Assembly (NCBI RefSeq): GCF_003627965.1
Contig: NZ_RBWE01000001.1
Coordinates: 1,356,769 to 1,420,768 of the forward strand
Length of the DNA: 64,000 nucleotides
Origin: Desulfofundulus salinus
Lineage (GTDB): Bacteria > Bacillota > Desulfotomaculia > Desulfotomaculales > Desulfovirgulaceae
Reading direction: 5' to 3'
The position numbers and the translations under genes were made by a program. The notes beneath the pieces are model-generated. The model saw only the letters and a list, made by a program, of their open reading frames with translations, was not told the DNA's origin and ran no database searches. Below are positions 1 through 7,217 of the stretch, piece by piece (positions within the stretch are counted from its first letter, which is position 1; every line of letters starts with the position of its first letter).

Positions 1-359
1 GCTGGCGGTGGCCGTAGGCCGGATACGACAAAAACAAGGAATAAATTTGAGGAGCCTGGTAAAGGCGGCCTGACAAGAACCAATCGGAGAAACTACACTA
101 CCAAAAGGGCGCCCTAAGGGGGGTGTTAGGTTAAGTATGCCCTTTGACAGGGGTGGCAAAGGATAAATAAGCCACTTGTCCCAATATAAGGTTAATCTCC
201 CTGTCCTATGCCTTGGAAAACGTCCCTGTCTGGTATGGGCTTTAGCCTCCCAGAGGGTAAAAATGTTGACAACGCAAATAGCTCTGTAACGGGAGAGCTT
301 GACGACTTATTGGAGTAATGGTAAACTATGGTGAACATATCCAACCCCAAATAAATATA
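1..359. other. Left-edge region, mostly without a recognisable gene
   Basis: Frame 2 is open from the window edge to a TGA at 71-73 and reads as a plausible basic C-terminus ending RSLVKAA. It may be the 3' end of a gene that starts outside the window. Beyond that I see no convincing gene, RNA or repeat up to the promoter at 360. Confidence 0.25.
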
Positions 360-388
360 TTGCAAGCGAAAATATTCTGTAGTATAAT
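360..388 (+). promoter_or_regulatory. Sigma-A-type promoter of the ferredoxin gene
   Basis: TTGCAA (360-365) and a consensus TATAAT (383-388) are separated by 17 bases. They lie just upstream of the ferredoxin gene, whose Shine-Dalgarno is GGAGG at about 401-405. The promoter probably also reads into the FmdB-type gene 38 bases further on. Confidence 0.7.
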
Positions 389-416
389 AGTAGAAAAACG
401 GGAGGCAGACTTAACC

Positions 417-590
417 ATGCCTGCCTATGTAGTAAAGGATCTTTGTGCCGGCTGCGGAGCCTGTGCTCACGTTTGTCCCTATGAAGCTATAACCGTTGCC
501 GCCAGGCTGGCAACGGTTGACCCTCAGTTATGCCGGGATTGTGAAGAATGCGTTTTTATCTGCCCCAACGGAGCCATCACGGCTGCCTGA
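417..590 (+). CDS. 2[4Fe-4S] ferredoxin, 57 aa
   Basis: A short ferredoxin of the clostridial type and a small cytosolic electron carrier. Two Cys clusters are visible: CAGCGACAHVCP near residues 10-21 and CRDCEECVFICP near residues 39-50. Each has the C-x2-C-x2-C-x3-CP pattern that binds a [4Fe-4S] cluster. An in-frame ATG exists at 318, but the start at 417 is preferred because GGAGG lies 11 bases before it, the promoter at 360-388 falls between the two ATGs, and the family normally begins right before the first cluster. The redox partner cannot be told from the sequence. Confidence 0.85.
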   Translation: MPAYVVKDLCAGCGACAHVCPYEAITVAARLATVDPQLCRDCEECVFICPNGAITAA

Positions 591-627
591 TGATGAAGTA
601 TAAACATATTTTGGGAGGTGTATATAG

Positions 628-825
628 ATGCCCATTTACGACTTCCAGTGCAACAGTTGCGGCCACAAATTTACCCTGCTGGTGGGGATTGATGACCGGG
701 ACAAGGTTACCTGTCCCCAGTGCCAGAGCCGGGATGTACGCCAGCTGATTACCGGCTGTGCCGTTCGCATAAAGGGCGGCAGTTGCGGTGGCGGGCAAAG
801 CAGTTCTGGTTCTGCCGGCGGCTGA
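628..825 (+). CDS. FmdB-family zinc-ribbon protein, 65 aa
   Basis: The N-terminus MPIYDFQCNSCG and the paired C8-x2-C11 and C29-x2-C32 motifs match the FmdB (CxxC-CxxC) regulatory-protein family, a small zinc ribbon. The tail is Gly/Ser rich and carries one further Cys. The function of the family is poorly defined; some members were linked to amide and formamide metabolism genes. The start is supported by GGGAGGTG about 10 bases upstream. It sits between a ferredoxin and thioredoxin, all on the plus strand, and may be co-transcribed with the ferredoxin. Confidence 0.8.
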   Translation: MPIYDFQCNSCGHKFTLLVGIDDRDKVTCPQCQSRDVRQLITGCAVRIKGGSCGGGQSSSGSAGG

Positions 826-890
826 GGGATTTAATCTAAAGGGCTGGTAGCCCTTCTTAATCTATTAACCAAGGATAGGAGTGAAATTTT

Positions 891-1208
891 ATGGCCCTGG
901 AATTAAATGAAAGCAATTTTGACAGCGAAGTTTTACAATCCACCCAGCCGGTACTGGTGGATTTCTGGGCGCCCTGGTGCGGTCCCTGCCGCAGTATGGC
1001 TCCCATTATTGATGAACTGGCCACCGAATTTGCCGGCCGGGTAAAGGTGGCCAAGGTAAACGTGGATCAAAACCGGGCCCTGGCCGGCCGTTACGGTGTC
1101 ATGAGCATTCCCACGTTAATTATGTTTAAGGCCGGACAGGTGGTGGGCCAGATGGTCGGCTATACTCCCAAGGGGGTCCTGGCTAAAAAGCTTGAAAGCC
1201 TGCTGTAG
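891..1208 (+). CDS. trxA: Thioredoxin
   Basis: A complete 105-aa thioredoxin, the usual family length. It reduces protein disulfides in the cytosol and is itself reduced by thioredoxin reductase, which is not in this window. The WCGPC redox site is at residues 29-33 (Cys30 and Cys33) after the VDFWAPW strand. The conserved cis-Pro segment SIPT and the C-terminal helix are present. The start has AGGAGTG upstream. A terminator follows at 1235-1293, shared with the convergent glutaredoxin-like gene. Confidence 0.93.
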   Translation: MALELNESNFDSEVLQSTQPVLVDFWAPWCGPCRSMAPIIDELATEFAGRVKVAKVNVDQNRALAGRYGVMSIPTLIMFKAGQVVGQMVGYTPKGVLAKKLESLL

Positions 1209-1234
1209 AACGGATTTTTAAACTCAAAGCCGGA

Positions 1235-1293
1235 ATGGCGGTGGCCTGTCCCGCGGGATGCCTGCCGCAGGATGGATGGTCACCGCCATTTTT
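1235..1293. terminator. Bidirectional terminator between trxA and the glutaredoxin-like gene
   Basis: ATGGCGGTG (1235-1243) pairs with CACCGCCAT (1281-1289) and is followed by a T run to 1293. A smaller GC hairpin lies within the loop. An A run at the left is weak, so termination on the minus strand is less certain. Confidence 0.6.
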
Positions 1294-1301
1294 CACTGCA
1301 T

Positions 1302-1538
1302 TTAATGTAACAATTTTTCCAGTTCCTCCCGGTTGAACCCCACCACCACCCGTTCTCCCACGGTAATGGTGGGCACGGCCAGGCGGCCGGTTTTGCGCAC
1401 CATTTCACTGCGGGCTATTTCGTCCTCGGCCACGTTCTTTTCCGTGAATTTCACGCCCTTTTGGGAAAGAAACTCTTTCACCGTGCGGCAGTGGGGTCAG
1501 GTGGGGGTGGTATACACCGTTACGGGTTCCGTAGTCAC
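1302..1538 (-). CDS. Glutaredoxin-like protein with in-frame UGA (candidate selenoprotein, U-P-H-C)
   Basis: Read on the minus strand from a GTG at 1538 (Shine-Dalgarno GGGAGG just before it) to a TAA at 1302-1304, this gives 78 residues of a glutaredoxin/NrdH-like fold. It starts TTEPVTVYTTPT, has the active site, then RTVKEFLSQKGV and the cis-Pro segment AVPTITVGERVVVGF. The only interruption is codon 14, a TGA (1497-1499), exactly where the first redox Cys of the CPHC motif belongs. Reading it as selenocysteine gives UPHC. Selenocysteine glutaredoxin-like proteins are known in anaerobic bacteria. A suitable hairpin lies just downstream of the UGA (see 1465-1479). An ordinary gene finder would split or miss the gene. 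The alternative is a Cys-to-stop mutation, but the rest of the frame is well preserved. Confidence 0.75.
1465..1479 (-). promoter_or_regulatory. Candidate bacterial SECIS hairpin
   Basis: On the minus-strand RNA, GAAAGA pairs perfectly with UCUUUC around the loop GUU. The loop G is 24 bases after the UGA. Known bacterial SECIS elements are a stem with a small apical loop that has G in the first positions, about 16-37 bases after the UGA. The match is by eye and was not scored. Confidence 0.5.
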
Positions 1539-1635
1539 TTTAAATACCTCCCGGTGGATAGATTTTTCCCCTGCGGGTAATTCTATTTTTTGATCCTGGG
1601 ATAAATTATATACGCCGGTGAAGGAGGAATGGCCG

Positions 1636-2088
1636 TTGGAACTAATCAATGAGGACCGGCTGGGTGTGGCCAAAGGTACTGAAGTGGAAGAGGCAGTAGA
1701 TAAGGAGTTTCGGGGTGAAACCTGGGAGGTGGGCATCTACCTGGCCATGGCCCGGCAGGCCCAGCGGGAGGGCTACCCCGAGGTGGCGGAAGCACTCAAG
1801 TCCATTGCCATGGATGAGGCCTGGCATGCCGCCCATTTTGCCGAGTTAAACGGGAAGATTTCCGAAAGCACCAGGGAAAATCTGCTCAAAATGCTTAAAG
1901 GTGAGCAGGAAGCCAACCGGGGCAAAAAGGAAGTGGCCAAACGGGCCAGGGAGTTAAACCTGGACCCGGTGCATGATATTATGGACGAATCGTCCCGGGA
2001 TGAGGCCAGGCACGCCCGTACTCTGGCCGGCCTGATAGACCGGTATTTTGCTGGTAATAAGGAAGGCCTGGGGTGCTACTGCAGTTAA
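1636..2088 (+). CDS. Rubrerythrin-like ferritin-fold protein
   Basis: A di-iron ferritin-like protein of about 150 aa, probably acting in peroxide defence in the cytosol. Two iron-binding segments with the ExxH spacing are visible, in AMDEAWHAAHF and DESSRDEARHAR, along with upstream Glu-rich helices. The C-terminal rubredoxin domain of classical rubrerythrin is absent and the protein ends in CYCS. The TTG at 1636 is chosen because AAGGAGG sits 8 bases before it; the frame is also open upstream to a GTG at 1618, but that GTG has the ribosome site downstream. It is divergent from the candidate seleno-glutaredoxin, which suggests an oxidative-stress pair. Confidence 0.85.
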   Translation: MELINEDRLGVAKGTEVEEAVDKEFRGETWEVGIYLAMARQAQREGYPEVAEALKSIAMDEAWHAAHFAELNGKISESTRENLLKMLKGEQEANRGKKEVAKRARELNLDPVHDIMDESSRDEARHARTLAGLIDRYFAGNKEGLGCYCS

Positions 2089-2110
2089 GTAAAGTCGAGA
2101 TTTTCTTAAA

Positions 2111-2147
2111 AGAACCGGCCCCATGCAAAAGGCCGGTTCTTTTTTTC
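2111..2147 (+). terminator. Rho-independent terminator after rubrerythrin
   Basis: AGAACCGGCC (2111-2120) and GGCCGGTTCT (2131-2140) form a perfect 10-bp stem with a 10-base loop, followed by a run of T. Confidence 0.9.
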
Positions 2148-2210
2148 CATTCTGGCAGGAACCCTGTTCGAATATGGCGAACTTAATTGCCCGGAAAGGA
2201 GCTACAGTAG

Positions 2211-2903
2211 TTGGTTGGCACATTAATTAACGCAGCAGCTATTTGTGCAGGTGCGGTGCTCGGTGCCTTACTTAAAAAAGGCATACCGCAGAGAGTGGGT
2301 GATACGGTCATACAGGGGCTCGGCCTGGCCGTCATCCTGATTGGTGCCCAGATGGCCCTGCAAACCAAAAACCCGCTTATTGTCATTGGCAGCCTTGCGC
2401 TGGGCGGTGTGGTGGGATCAGGTTTGGACATTGAGGGCAGGCTGGAGTCCCTGGGGAAACGCATCGAGGCCAGATTTGGCCGCCCCGGGGAGAGCGGCAT
2501 GGCTTATGCCTTTGTTACCGCCAGCCTGATTTTTTGCGTTGGTGCTATGGCCGTAATGGGTGCCATCGAGGACGGGCTCACCGGCAACCCCAAAACCCTG
2601 ATCGCCAAGGCCATGCTGGATGGTATCGCCGCCACTATTTTTGCCTCCACTATGGGCATCGGGGTGCTTTTTTCGGCTGTTCCGGTGCTTATTTACCAGG
2701 GCAGCATTACCCTTGCCGCACGATTCGTAGGTGCAGGCTTAAGCCCCTGGGTGGTGGCGGAGCTTACCGCCACCGGTGGCCTACTCATTGTGGCCATTGG
2801 GTTGAATTTAATCAAGGCTGCCCGGATTAAAGTGGGAAACCTTTTACCCGCCATTTTTATTGCGGCCATTATCACAGCCGTTATTGAAATGACGAGGCAG
2901 TAG
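2211..2903 (+). CDS. DUF554 family membrane protein
   Basis: A 230-aa hydrophobic protein with about six to seven membrane segments and the start MVGTLINAAAICAGAVLGALL typical of the DUF554 (YqgA/YdfK) family. Its transport or other role is unknown. A TTG start is used, with GGAAAGGAG about 7 bases upstream. Length matches the family. It is transcribed alone: a terminator precedes it at 2111-2147 and a hairpin region follows before the convergent toxin-antitoxin genes. Confidence 0.8.
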   Translation: MVGTLINAAAICAGAVLGALLKKGIPQRVGDTVIQGLGLAVILIGAQMALQTKNPLIVIGSLALGGVVGSGLDIEGRLESLGKRIEARFGRPGESGMAYAFVTASLIFCVGAMAVMGAIEDGLTGNPKTLIAKAMLDGIAATIFASTMGIGVLFSAVPVLIYQGSITLAARFVGAGLSPWVVAELTATGGLLIVAIGLNLIKAARIKVGNLLPAIFIAAIITAVIEMTRQ

Positions 2904-2984
2904 TAAGCTGGCATCAAATAGTACTACCGCCAGGTCGGGGATATCAGGGTGACGGTGGTACCGGCACCCACGGCAGTCACACAA

Positions 2985-3009
2985 CCGCCGGAACACGGAA
3001 TTCCGGCGG
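2985..3009. other. Perfect 9-bp hairpin downstream of the DUF554 gene
   Basis: CCGCCGGAA (2985-2993) and TTCCGGCGG (3001-3009) form a perfect GC-rich stem with a 7-base loop. No T run follows, so it may stabilise mRNA ends rather than terminate. The surrounding 2904-3058 stretch holds no gene that I can recognise. Confidence 0.5.
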
Positions 3010-3058
3010 CAATACAGGTTGATTGCTGGCGCGCGGAACGCCGGCAAAATTTAGGATC

Positions 3059-3087
3059 GGGGTCGGTGGTTTTAACCAACCGGCCCC
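3059..3087. terminator. Likely bidirectional terminator
   Basis: GGGGTCGGTGG and CCAACCGGCCCC form a long stem with one bulge, a short TTAA-type loop and a TTTAATTT tail. It sits between the convergent DUF554 gene and the toxin-antitoxin pair. Confidence 0.55.
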
Positions 3088-3125
3088 TTTAATTTCTTGG
3101 GTTATAGGATACTCCCGAAAAGGAA

Positions 3126-3416
3126 TCAATTCGCTTGCCGTTTCGGCTTAATCTCCAGTTTGAGATCTAAGGCGTCGAGAGCTTTCGCGACAGTGGCAAA
3201 ATTTCCAATACGGCCCCTTTCCAACCGGGACACTTGAGCCTGGGTTAAACGGGCTTTTCGGGCAAGTGTTCCCTGATTCCAGCCGCGCCGGATTCGCTCG
3301 GCGATGATTGCCCTGGCGATCTGGTAGCGCGGTTCGTATTCAAGCATCTCCTTTATGATTTGCGGCTTATTTTCAAGGCGTTTAGCAATTTCGTCAATGG
3401 TCACAAATTCAGCCAT
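3126..3416 (-). CDS. XRE-family HTH antitoxin (HigA-like)
   Basis: A 96-aa protein with a helix-turn-helix in the C-terminal half: IRRGWNQGTLARKARL and then TQAQVSRLERG at about residues 42-70. Its start abuts the stop of the upstream toxin gene, which is the toxin-first order of HigBA-type modules. It should neutralise the toxin and repress the operon. The second pair at 4007-4635 is built the same way, but its antitoxin shares only family-level similarity, so this is not a recent tandem copy. Confidence 0.8.
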   Translation of the reverse strand: MAEFVTIDEIAKRLENKPQIIKEMLEYEPRYQIARAIIAERIRRGWNQGTLARKARLTQAQVSRLERGRIGNFATVAKALDALDLKLEIKPKRQAN

Positions 3417-3749
3417 TCATTTTCCCTCCTGTCGTGTTTGTAGAAATTTGCGAAGAATATTTTCAGCTTTGCGGATTTCAGATTGCGGTACCTTGTTCGA
3501 TGTTTTGCGGAAGCAATTTGTTAAGAGAAACTTATCACCCAGAACTGAAAAGAAGAGGGTTCTCTCATCGTACCGGGAAAATTTCGTCCGCAGTTCCCAT
3601 AATTTTTCCGAGCTTTCCCAGATGCGGTGAATATATCTGTCCGGTAAACTAAATCCGAATTCGTTCAGCAGCATGATATCGTGGAGCATTTTTGCCGACA
3701 CTTTTGGATGGGGGTGATTTAAGATGTAGTGCATGACTTCCTCGGTCAT
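3417..3749 (-). CDS. RelE/HigB-type (Gp49-like) toxin
   Basis: A 110-aa basic protein. The segment SSEKLWELRTKF, followed by a strand-rich RTLFFSVLGDKFLLTNCFRK and a Pro-x-x-EI-x-KAENI helix, is the signature of the phage-derived Gp49/HigB toxins, which are ribosome-dependent mRNA endonucleases. It is followed directly by its antitoxin gene. The start ATG at 3749 faces the MFS relic to the right, with no clear promoter there, so expression may have been altered by the rearrangement. Confidence 0.75.
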   Translation of the reverse strand: MTEEVMHYILNHPHPKVSAKMLHDIMLLNEFGFSLPDRYIHRIWESSEKLWELRTKFSRYDERTLFFSVLGDKFLLTNCFRKTSNKVPQSEIRKAENILRKFLQTRQEGK

Positions 3750-4014
3750 TTACGAGTGACAGGCTTCCGACTGGGCATTGCCGGGGGAGTGCTGGCCGCT
3801 ACCCGGAACGTGGGAATGGTGCTGGGTATTGCCCTGGGCGGCGCGATACTGACGGCCCGGCAGGCCACCCATTTGGATCTGAGCCGGTCTGGTGCCTTTC
3901 TGGCCGGTCTACAGGAAGCTTACCTGACGGCTATGCTTCTTTGGCGCTCTTCATCACCTTCATGCCAGGCCTGCGCCCGGTGTGGGTTTTCCTTGTGGAC
4001 GCTTGCTCAGTTGT
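3750..4014 (+). pseudogene. Relic of an MFS (EmrB/QacA-type) transporter C-terminus
   Basis: The plus strand encodes GIAGGVLAATRNVGMVLGIA, then GGAILTARQATHLD and GLQEAYLTA, which is the late transmembrane region of drug/H+ antiporters of the EmrB/QacA type. The frame has to shift near 3930 to continue as ASLALFITFMPGLRPVW. There is no 5' end and no stop in the proper place. The fragment lies between two toxin-antitoxin modules on the opposite strand, evidence that these modules landed in, or recombined through, an old transporter gene. Confidence 0.6.
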
Positions 4015-4285
4015 CGCATTTTAACGACACTTCGATTTTCCCGCCCAGAGCTTTCGCGACTTTCTTTAAAAACCGAAGGGAAGGATTGTAGGTTCCGCTT
4101 TCTAGCCTGGCGATGGCCGACTGACGGGTGCCGACTCTACGGGCGAGTTCGGCCTGGGTCATTCCCTTTAATTTCCGCTGTTTAATGATGGCCCTGATAA
4201 GCTGGTATTCCGGTTCCAGCTCTTCGTAAGCTTGCCGGAAAGCCGGATCTTCCATCAGTTCATTTTTTAAATCGCTCCATTTCAT
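4007..4285 (-). CDS. XRE-family HTH antitoxin (HigA-like)
   Basis: A 92-aa protein with the HTH motif KGMTQAELARRVGTRQSAIARLESG at about residues 40-64, shown here only to identify the fold. Its start overlaps the toxin stop by 4 bases (ATGA), typical of translationally coupled toxin-antitoxin pairs. The expected role is to bind the toxin and repress the promoter at 4671-4699. Confidence 0.82.
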   Translation of the reverse strand: MKWSDLKNELMEDPAFRQAYEELEPEYQLIRAIIKQRKLKGMTQAELARRVGTRQSAIARLESGTYNPSLRFLKKVAKALGGKIEVSLKCDN

Positions 4286-4635
4286 TTGTTATCACCGATC
4301 CTTCTTTTGTAGTCTTTCATCCTTGCAATGGCGGTATTCAGCTCTTTAAGCGGCGTTTTCGGGGTCTTCTTGGAAAAGCCGTGCACCATAATCAGGGTGT
4401 TACCCTCGATGAAAAACAGCAGTCGGAACGTCTGCCCGCCGAATGGCACGCGCAATTCCCAAAGACCGCCGTCCAGGTGCCTAACATAAGGCATCCCGAT
4501 CTGCGGGCCGAATTCTTCCAGGAGGTCGATGGCCCGGGCAATTTTCGCCTGTTCTTTCGGCTGCAGCGACACAATAAAATCGGCCGCCGGTTTCCTGCCC
4601 GCAGCGCTTTTGTAAAATTCAACTTCCCAGCGCAT
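4282..4635 (-). CDS. RelE/HigB-type (Gp49-like) toxin
   Basis: A 117-aa toxin: an N-terminal strand WEVEFYKSAAGRKPAADFI, then GLWELRVPFGGQTFRLLFF, then HGFSKKTPKTPLKELNTAI. This order is characteristic of Gp49/HigB toxins that cleave mRNA. The pair has its own promoter and an inverted repeat upstream, so it appears intact and regulated, unlike the pair at 3126-3749. Conserved basic residues (Arg in LRVPF, Lys-Lys in SKKT) are present. Confidence 0.82.
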   Translation of the reverse strand: MRWEVEFYKSAAGRKPAADFIVSLQPKEQAKIARAIDLLEEFGPQIGMPYVRHLDGGLWELRVPFGGQTFRLLFFIEGNTLIMVHGFSKKTPKTPLKELNTAIARMKDYKRRIGDNK

Positions 4636-4652
4636 GGAGCAACCTTCTCTGG

Positions 4653-4670
4653 TATAACGTATATGTTATA
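4653..4670 (-). promoter_or_regulatory. Inverted-repeat operator of the toxin-antitoxin operon
   Basis: TATAAC and GTTATA arms are separated by 6 bases. They lie between the -10 box at 4671-4676 and the toxin start at 4635, where an antitoxin dimer would block transcription. Confidence 0.55.
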
Positions 4671-4699
4671 ATTGTAAACCGCAAAATCTGTCTTGTCAA
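4671..4699 (-). promoter_or_regulatory. Sigma-A-type promoter of the second toxin-antitoxin pair
   Basis: On the minus strand TTGACA (4694-4699) and TACAAT (4671-4676) are spaced by exactly 17 bases. Confidence 0.75.
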
Positions 4700-4709
4700 T
4701 GAAATTCGG

Positions 4710-4787
4710 GGAGGCCTGCCGGATAAGCCTAGCACTCAGGTAACTGAGTGCTGGGTAACCCGTGTCGAGAGGCACGGCTGAGCCTCC
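4710..4787. ncRNA. Possible structured RNA, unidentified
   Basis: Three nested stems can be drawn: an outer GGAGGC (4710-4715) with GCCTCC (4782-4787); a perfect 9-bp hairpin AGCACTCAG-GTAA-CTGAGTGCT (4731-4752); and CCGTG (4760-4764) with CACGG (4773-4777). This is more organised than chance and fits a three-way-junction RNA on either strand. I do not match it to a known riboswitch or ribozyme. The rest of 4788-5093 is AT-rich and contains no gene; part of it (around 4915-4950) resembles transposon-end debris. Confidence 0.35.
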
Positions 4788-5109
4788 TGGTTGTCCATGG
4801 CTTCCACCTTTTTGTCTAAATTTGTCGGAATAATTTATAAATAGTGTTAACAGGAAATTCCCTGCCCTCTGAAGGAGGCGTGTCCCCAGGCCGCGGTTTT
4901 TGTGGTAGCAAAAGGGGTACATTTCGAGCCTGAAAGTCGTAATTTTGAGCCGAGTTTTTTTAAGAAAAAAATTGTCCCTTGGGGAAGGAAAATGAGCAAA
5001 AGTATCAAAATAGGGAAGTAAAGGTTGTTGTACCAAATTTTATCGACATTTTTCGTCATAGTTACTCCAACCGGTGCCTCCAACTTTGTTTAAGGGAGGG
5101 TGTAGTTGG

Positions 5110-7194
5110 TTGTTCATTGAAAAGCTGGTAGCCCAGGGTCGTCCCTTTCTGGCCTACGGCATGTCTCCCGCGGAGACCCTGCGGCAGATTTCGGATGTCA
5201 AAGAGCAAGGACGCTTTTTAGAAAATGTGATTGTGATTGAGGCGGAAGGGGAAGAGAAGTTTAAAACAGATGCTTTACCTTTACAGACCTGGGGCAGGTA
5301 TGATGAGCAAGGGGGTACAAGGAGGAAAAAGAAAATAATTTTTCAAGCTGAAGTAGACCGGGGATTGGGCACGCCTTTTGTCATTGTCAGTGGCGGAAAC
5401 AAAAGGGCCCCCCAGGGCAGGTATGGTGTGCCGGTTTATCCGGTTTTTCCCAGCCATATACCCCTGCTTGCTGCCAGTGAGAAGGAAGCCCTTAGCTTCT
5501 GGCAGGGCCGGCTTAAAAGGACTTTGAGCTTGCCGAGAGTGTTCTCCCAGGATGAGGAAATGCGTCTTGCCGGGTTGTTGAAAAGAGCCGCGGCAGATGT
5601 AGCAAAAAAGATGGAGGAAAGCCAAAGCCAGGGTCATGCTTTAGTGGTGTTGGTTTCGCCGCAACCGGAAGGCCCCTACCGTTACGCTGATAAAATGCCG
5701 GTAAAAGGCGACCGCGATTACACCCTGGTGGGGGAGAGCGTCCTTAATCCGGGAAAGTATATTGTGGCCCATTTGCCCACCGTGGCCAGGTATTTTTGGG
5801 CTTCCAAAATGGAAGAAGGAGCGGAGAAAGGGAAGAGGGAAAGGTGCTCTTTGTGCGGCCGGGAGGGGGAAGCGGTATCTGCATACAGTAAAGCCTGGCC
5901 GTTGCTGGCCCCCACGTGGCATCCTCCCATTTCCGAGGAATTAAAAAAAGGCAAAAACATAGACTTAGCTGCTGCCATCGGGGCATTGTGCCGGGAATGT
6001 TATTCTTCACTGATTGTCGGCGCCGGTGTTTTCGACGAGCTTTCCACCCGTTTACCCCTATCCTTGACCAGGGAACTTTTTGTACCCGTGGCTTCTGCCG
6101 GGGGAAGGGAGGTAGCCAGGAGGTCTAAAAGCCAGCCTCCGGGTATCTGGGGATGTGCTCTCGTTGTTTCCCTTTTTGCTGAACAAGGGGAGGAGCAGGG
6201 TGAATTTTTTACTGATGCCTTAAAAACTTTAAGGCTCAAACAGATTCGCCCGGACAGGCAGGATCGGCTTATAACGGCCATAACGGGTTTTGAAGCCGTG
6301 TTGCCCGATGAATTTAACTCCGACCAGTACCGTCTTACGCTAATTTACTATTCCGGCAACCCGGCCCAGGGAGATGTGCACCTGAGGGCGGTCATTGAAG
6401 ATGTGCTCCCTTCAACAGTGAGCAGGCTTTTAGATTACATGCCCCAGGTGGCGGAAGAAGCGGTACATGTGCGACGCCGCCTGGTGGGTGAACGTAACGA
6501 GGAACAACGGGATGGACGCTACGACTCCCTGTTTTACCTGCTTACCAGGGCTTACGGGGGATGTTATTTATGGCATGCCCTGCGTTCTGTTCTGCACAGG
6601 AGACCCATTGCCTGGGATGCTTTTACTGCCGGGGCCGCCGCCCGGATGAACGGTTGGGCCCGCCTGGGCGATGAAAAGCTCAGTTACTGGAATTTGCGAT
6701 ATGAGGTTATCTTTTACCTGGCGTTCCGCCGTTTTTACAACTTGTACAACAGTTTGCTGCCGGGAGGGGGAAGAAAAGTGGGTGATTGGCGGGAGATGTT
6801 GAATAAGGTATCGAGTGTTTCGCCAGCAGAGCTTTCTTTTGATAATGTAGAGGAGCTCGGCTTTGCCGCGGGGTATCTTGTACGACTTTTTGACCGCTGG
6901 TACTGGACGAAAACAGGTGGAGACAGGGGTGGTAAGAATTTCGTAAAACACAGAATAATGGCTTTTGGTTCCAGCCTGACTCCGGAAATGATCTGGAAGA
7001 AAGGGTTGAGTCGTTTCCAGGAATATGCCCTGAAGCTGGACATGGGGTTACCGGATGATTTCCGCCGCCGGGCGGGTGTGGTGGAAAGCGAGTACCGGCG
7101 CTTAAAGGAACAGGTCATGGCCCATAAAGACGATTTCATAGGAGCCTTCTGGAGCGGCTATGCGCTGGCTTTTCCAGCAAAGCAATCCGATTAA
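5110..7194 (+). CDS. cas8b: Cas8b/Csh1-type large subunit of type I-B Cascade
   Basis: Large subunit of the crRNA surveillance complex, which is thought to recognise the PAM and recruit Cas3. About 694 aa, usual for the family. A zinc-binding pair is visible (CSLC near residues 246-249 and CREC near 294-297), and the segment with DVHLRAVIEDVLPS is typical of the TM1802/Csh1 family. The frame is open from a GTG at 5074, but TTG 5110 has GGGAGGG 9 bases upstream and gives the expected start FIEKLV. It is the first gene of the cas operon; cas7 follows after 23 bases. Cas8 proteins are very divergent, so the subtype rests partly on gene order. Confidence 0.85.
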   Translation: MFIEKLVAQGRPFLAYGMSPAETLRQISDVKEQGRFLENVIVIEAEGEEKFKTDALPLQTWGRYDEQGGTRRKKKIIFQAEVDRGLGTPFVIVSGGNKRAPQGRYGVPVYPVFPSHIPLLAASEKEALSFWQGRLKRTLSLPRVFSQDEEMRLAGLLKRAAADVAKKMEESQSQGHALVVLVSPQPEGPYRYADKMPVKGDRDYTLVGESVLNPGKYIVAHLPTVARYFWASKMEEGAEKGKRERCSLCGREGEAVSAYSKAWPLLAPTWHPPISEELKKGKNIDLAAAIGALCRECYSSLIVGAGVFDELSTRLPLSLTRELFVPVASAGGREVARRSKSQPPGIWGCALVVSLFAEQGEEQGEFFTDALKTLRLKQIRPDRQDRLITAITGFEAVLPDEFNSDQYRLTLIYYSGNPAQGDVHLRAVIEDVLPSTVSRLLDYMPQVAEEAVHVRRRLVGERNEEQRDGRYDSLFYLLTRAYGGCYLWHALRSVLHRRPIAWDAFTAGAAARMNGWARLGDEKLSYWNLRYEVIFYLAFRRFYNLYNSLLPGGGRKVGDWREMLNKVSSVSPAELSFDNVEELGFAAGYLVRLFDRWYWTKTGGDRGGKNFVKHRIMAFGSSLTPEMIWKKGLSRFQEYALKLDMGLPDDFRRRAGVVESEYRRLKEQVMAHKDDFIGAFWSGYALAFPAKQSD

Positions 7195-7217
7195 AAATTA
7201 CTGGGGAGTGAGAGAAA

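Noticed and set aside
318-416. N-terminal extension of the ferredoxin from an ATG at 318
   Set aside because: The promoter at 360-388 lies within it and the extension has no homology; the ATG at 417 has the ribosome site.
4800-5073. A 214-codon minus-strand frame across the gap before cas8b
   Set aside because: It runs through the promoter, operator and structured element and has no family resemblance.
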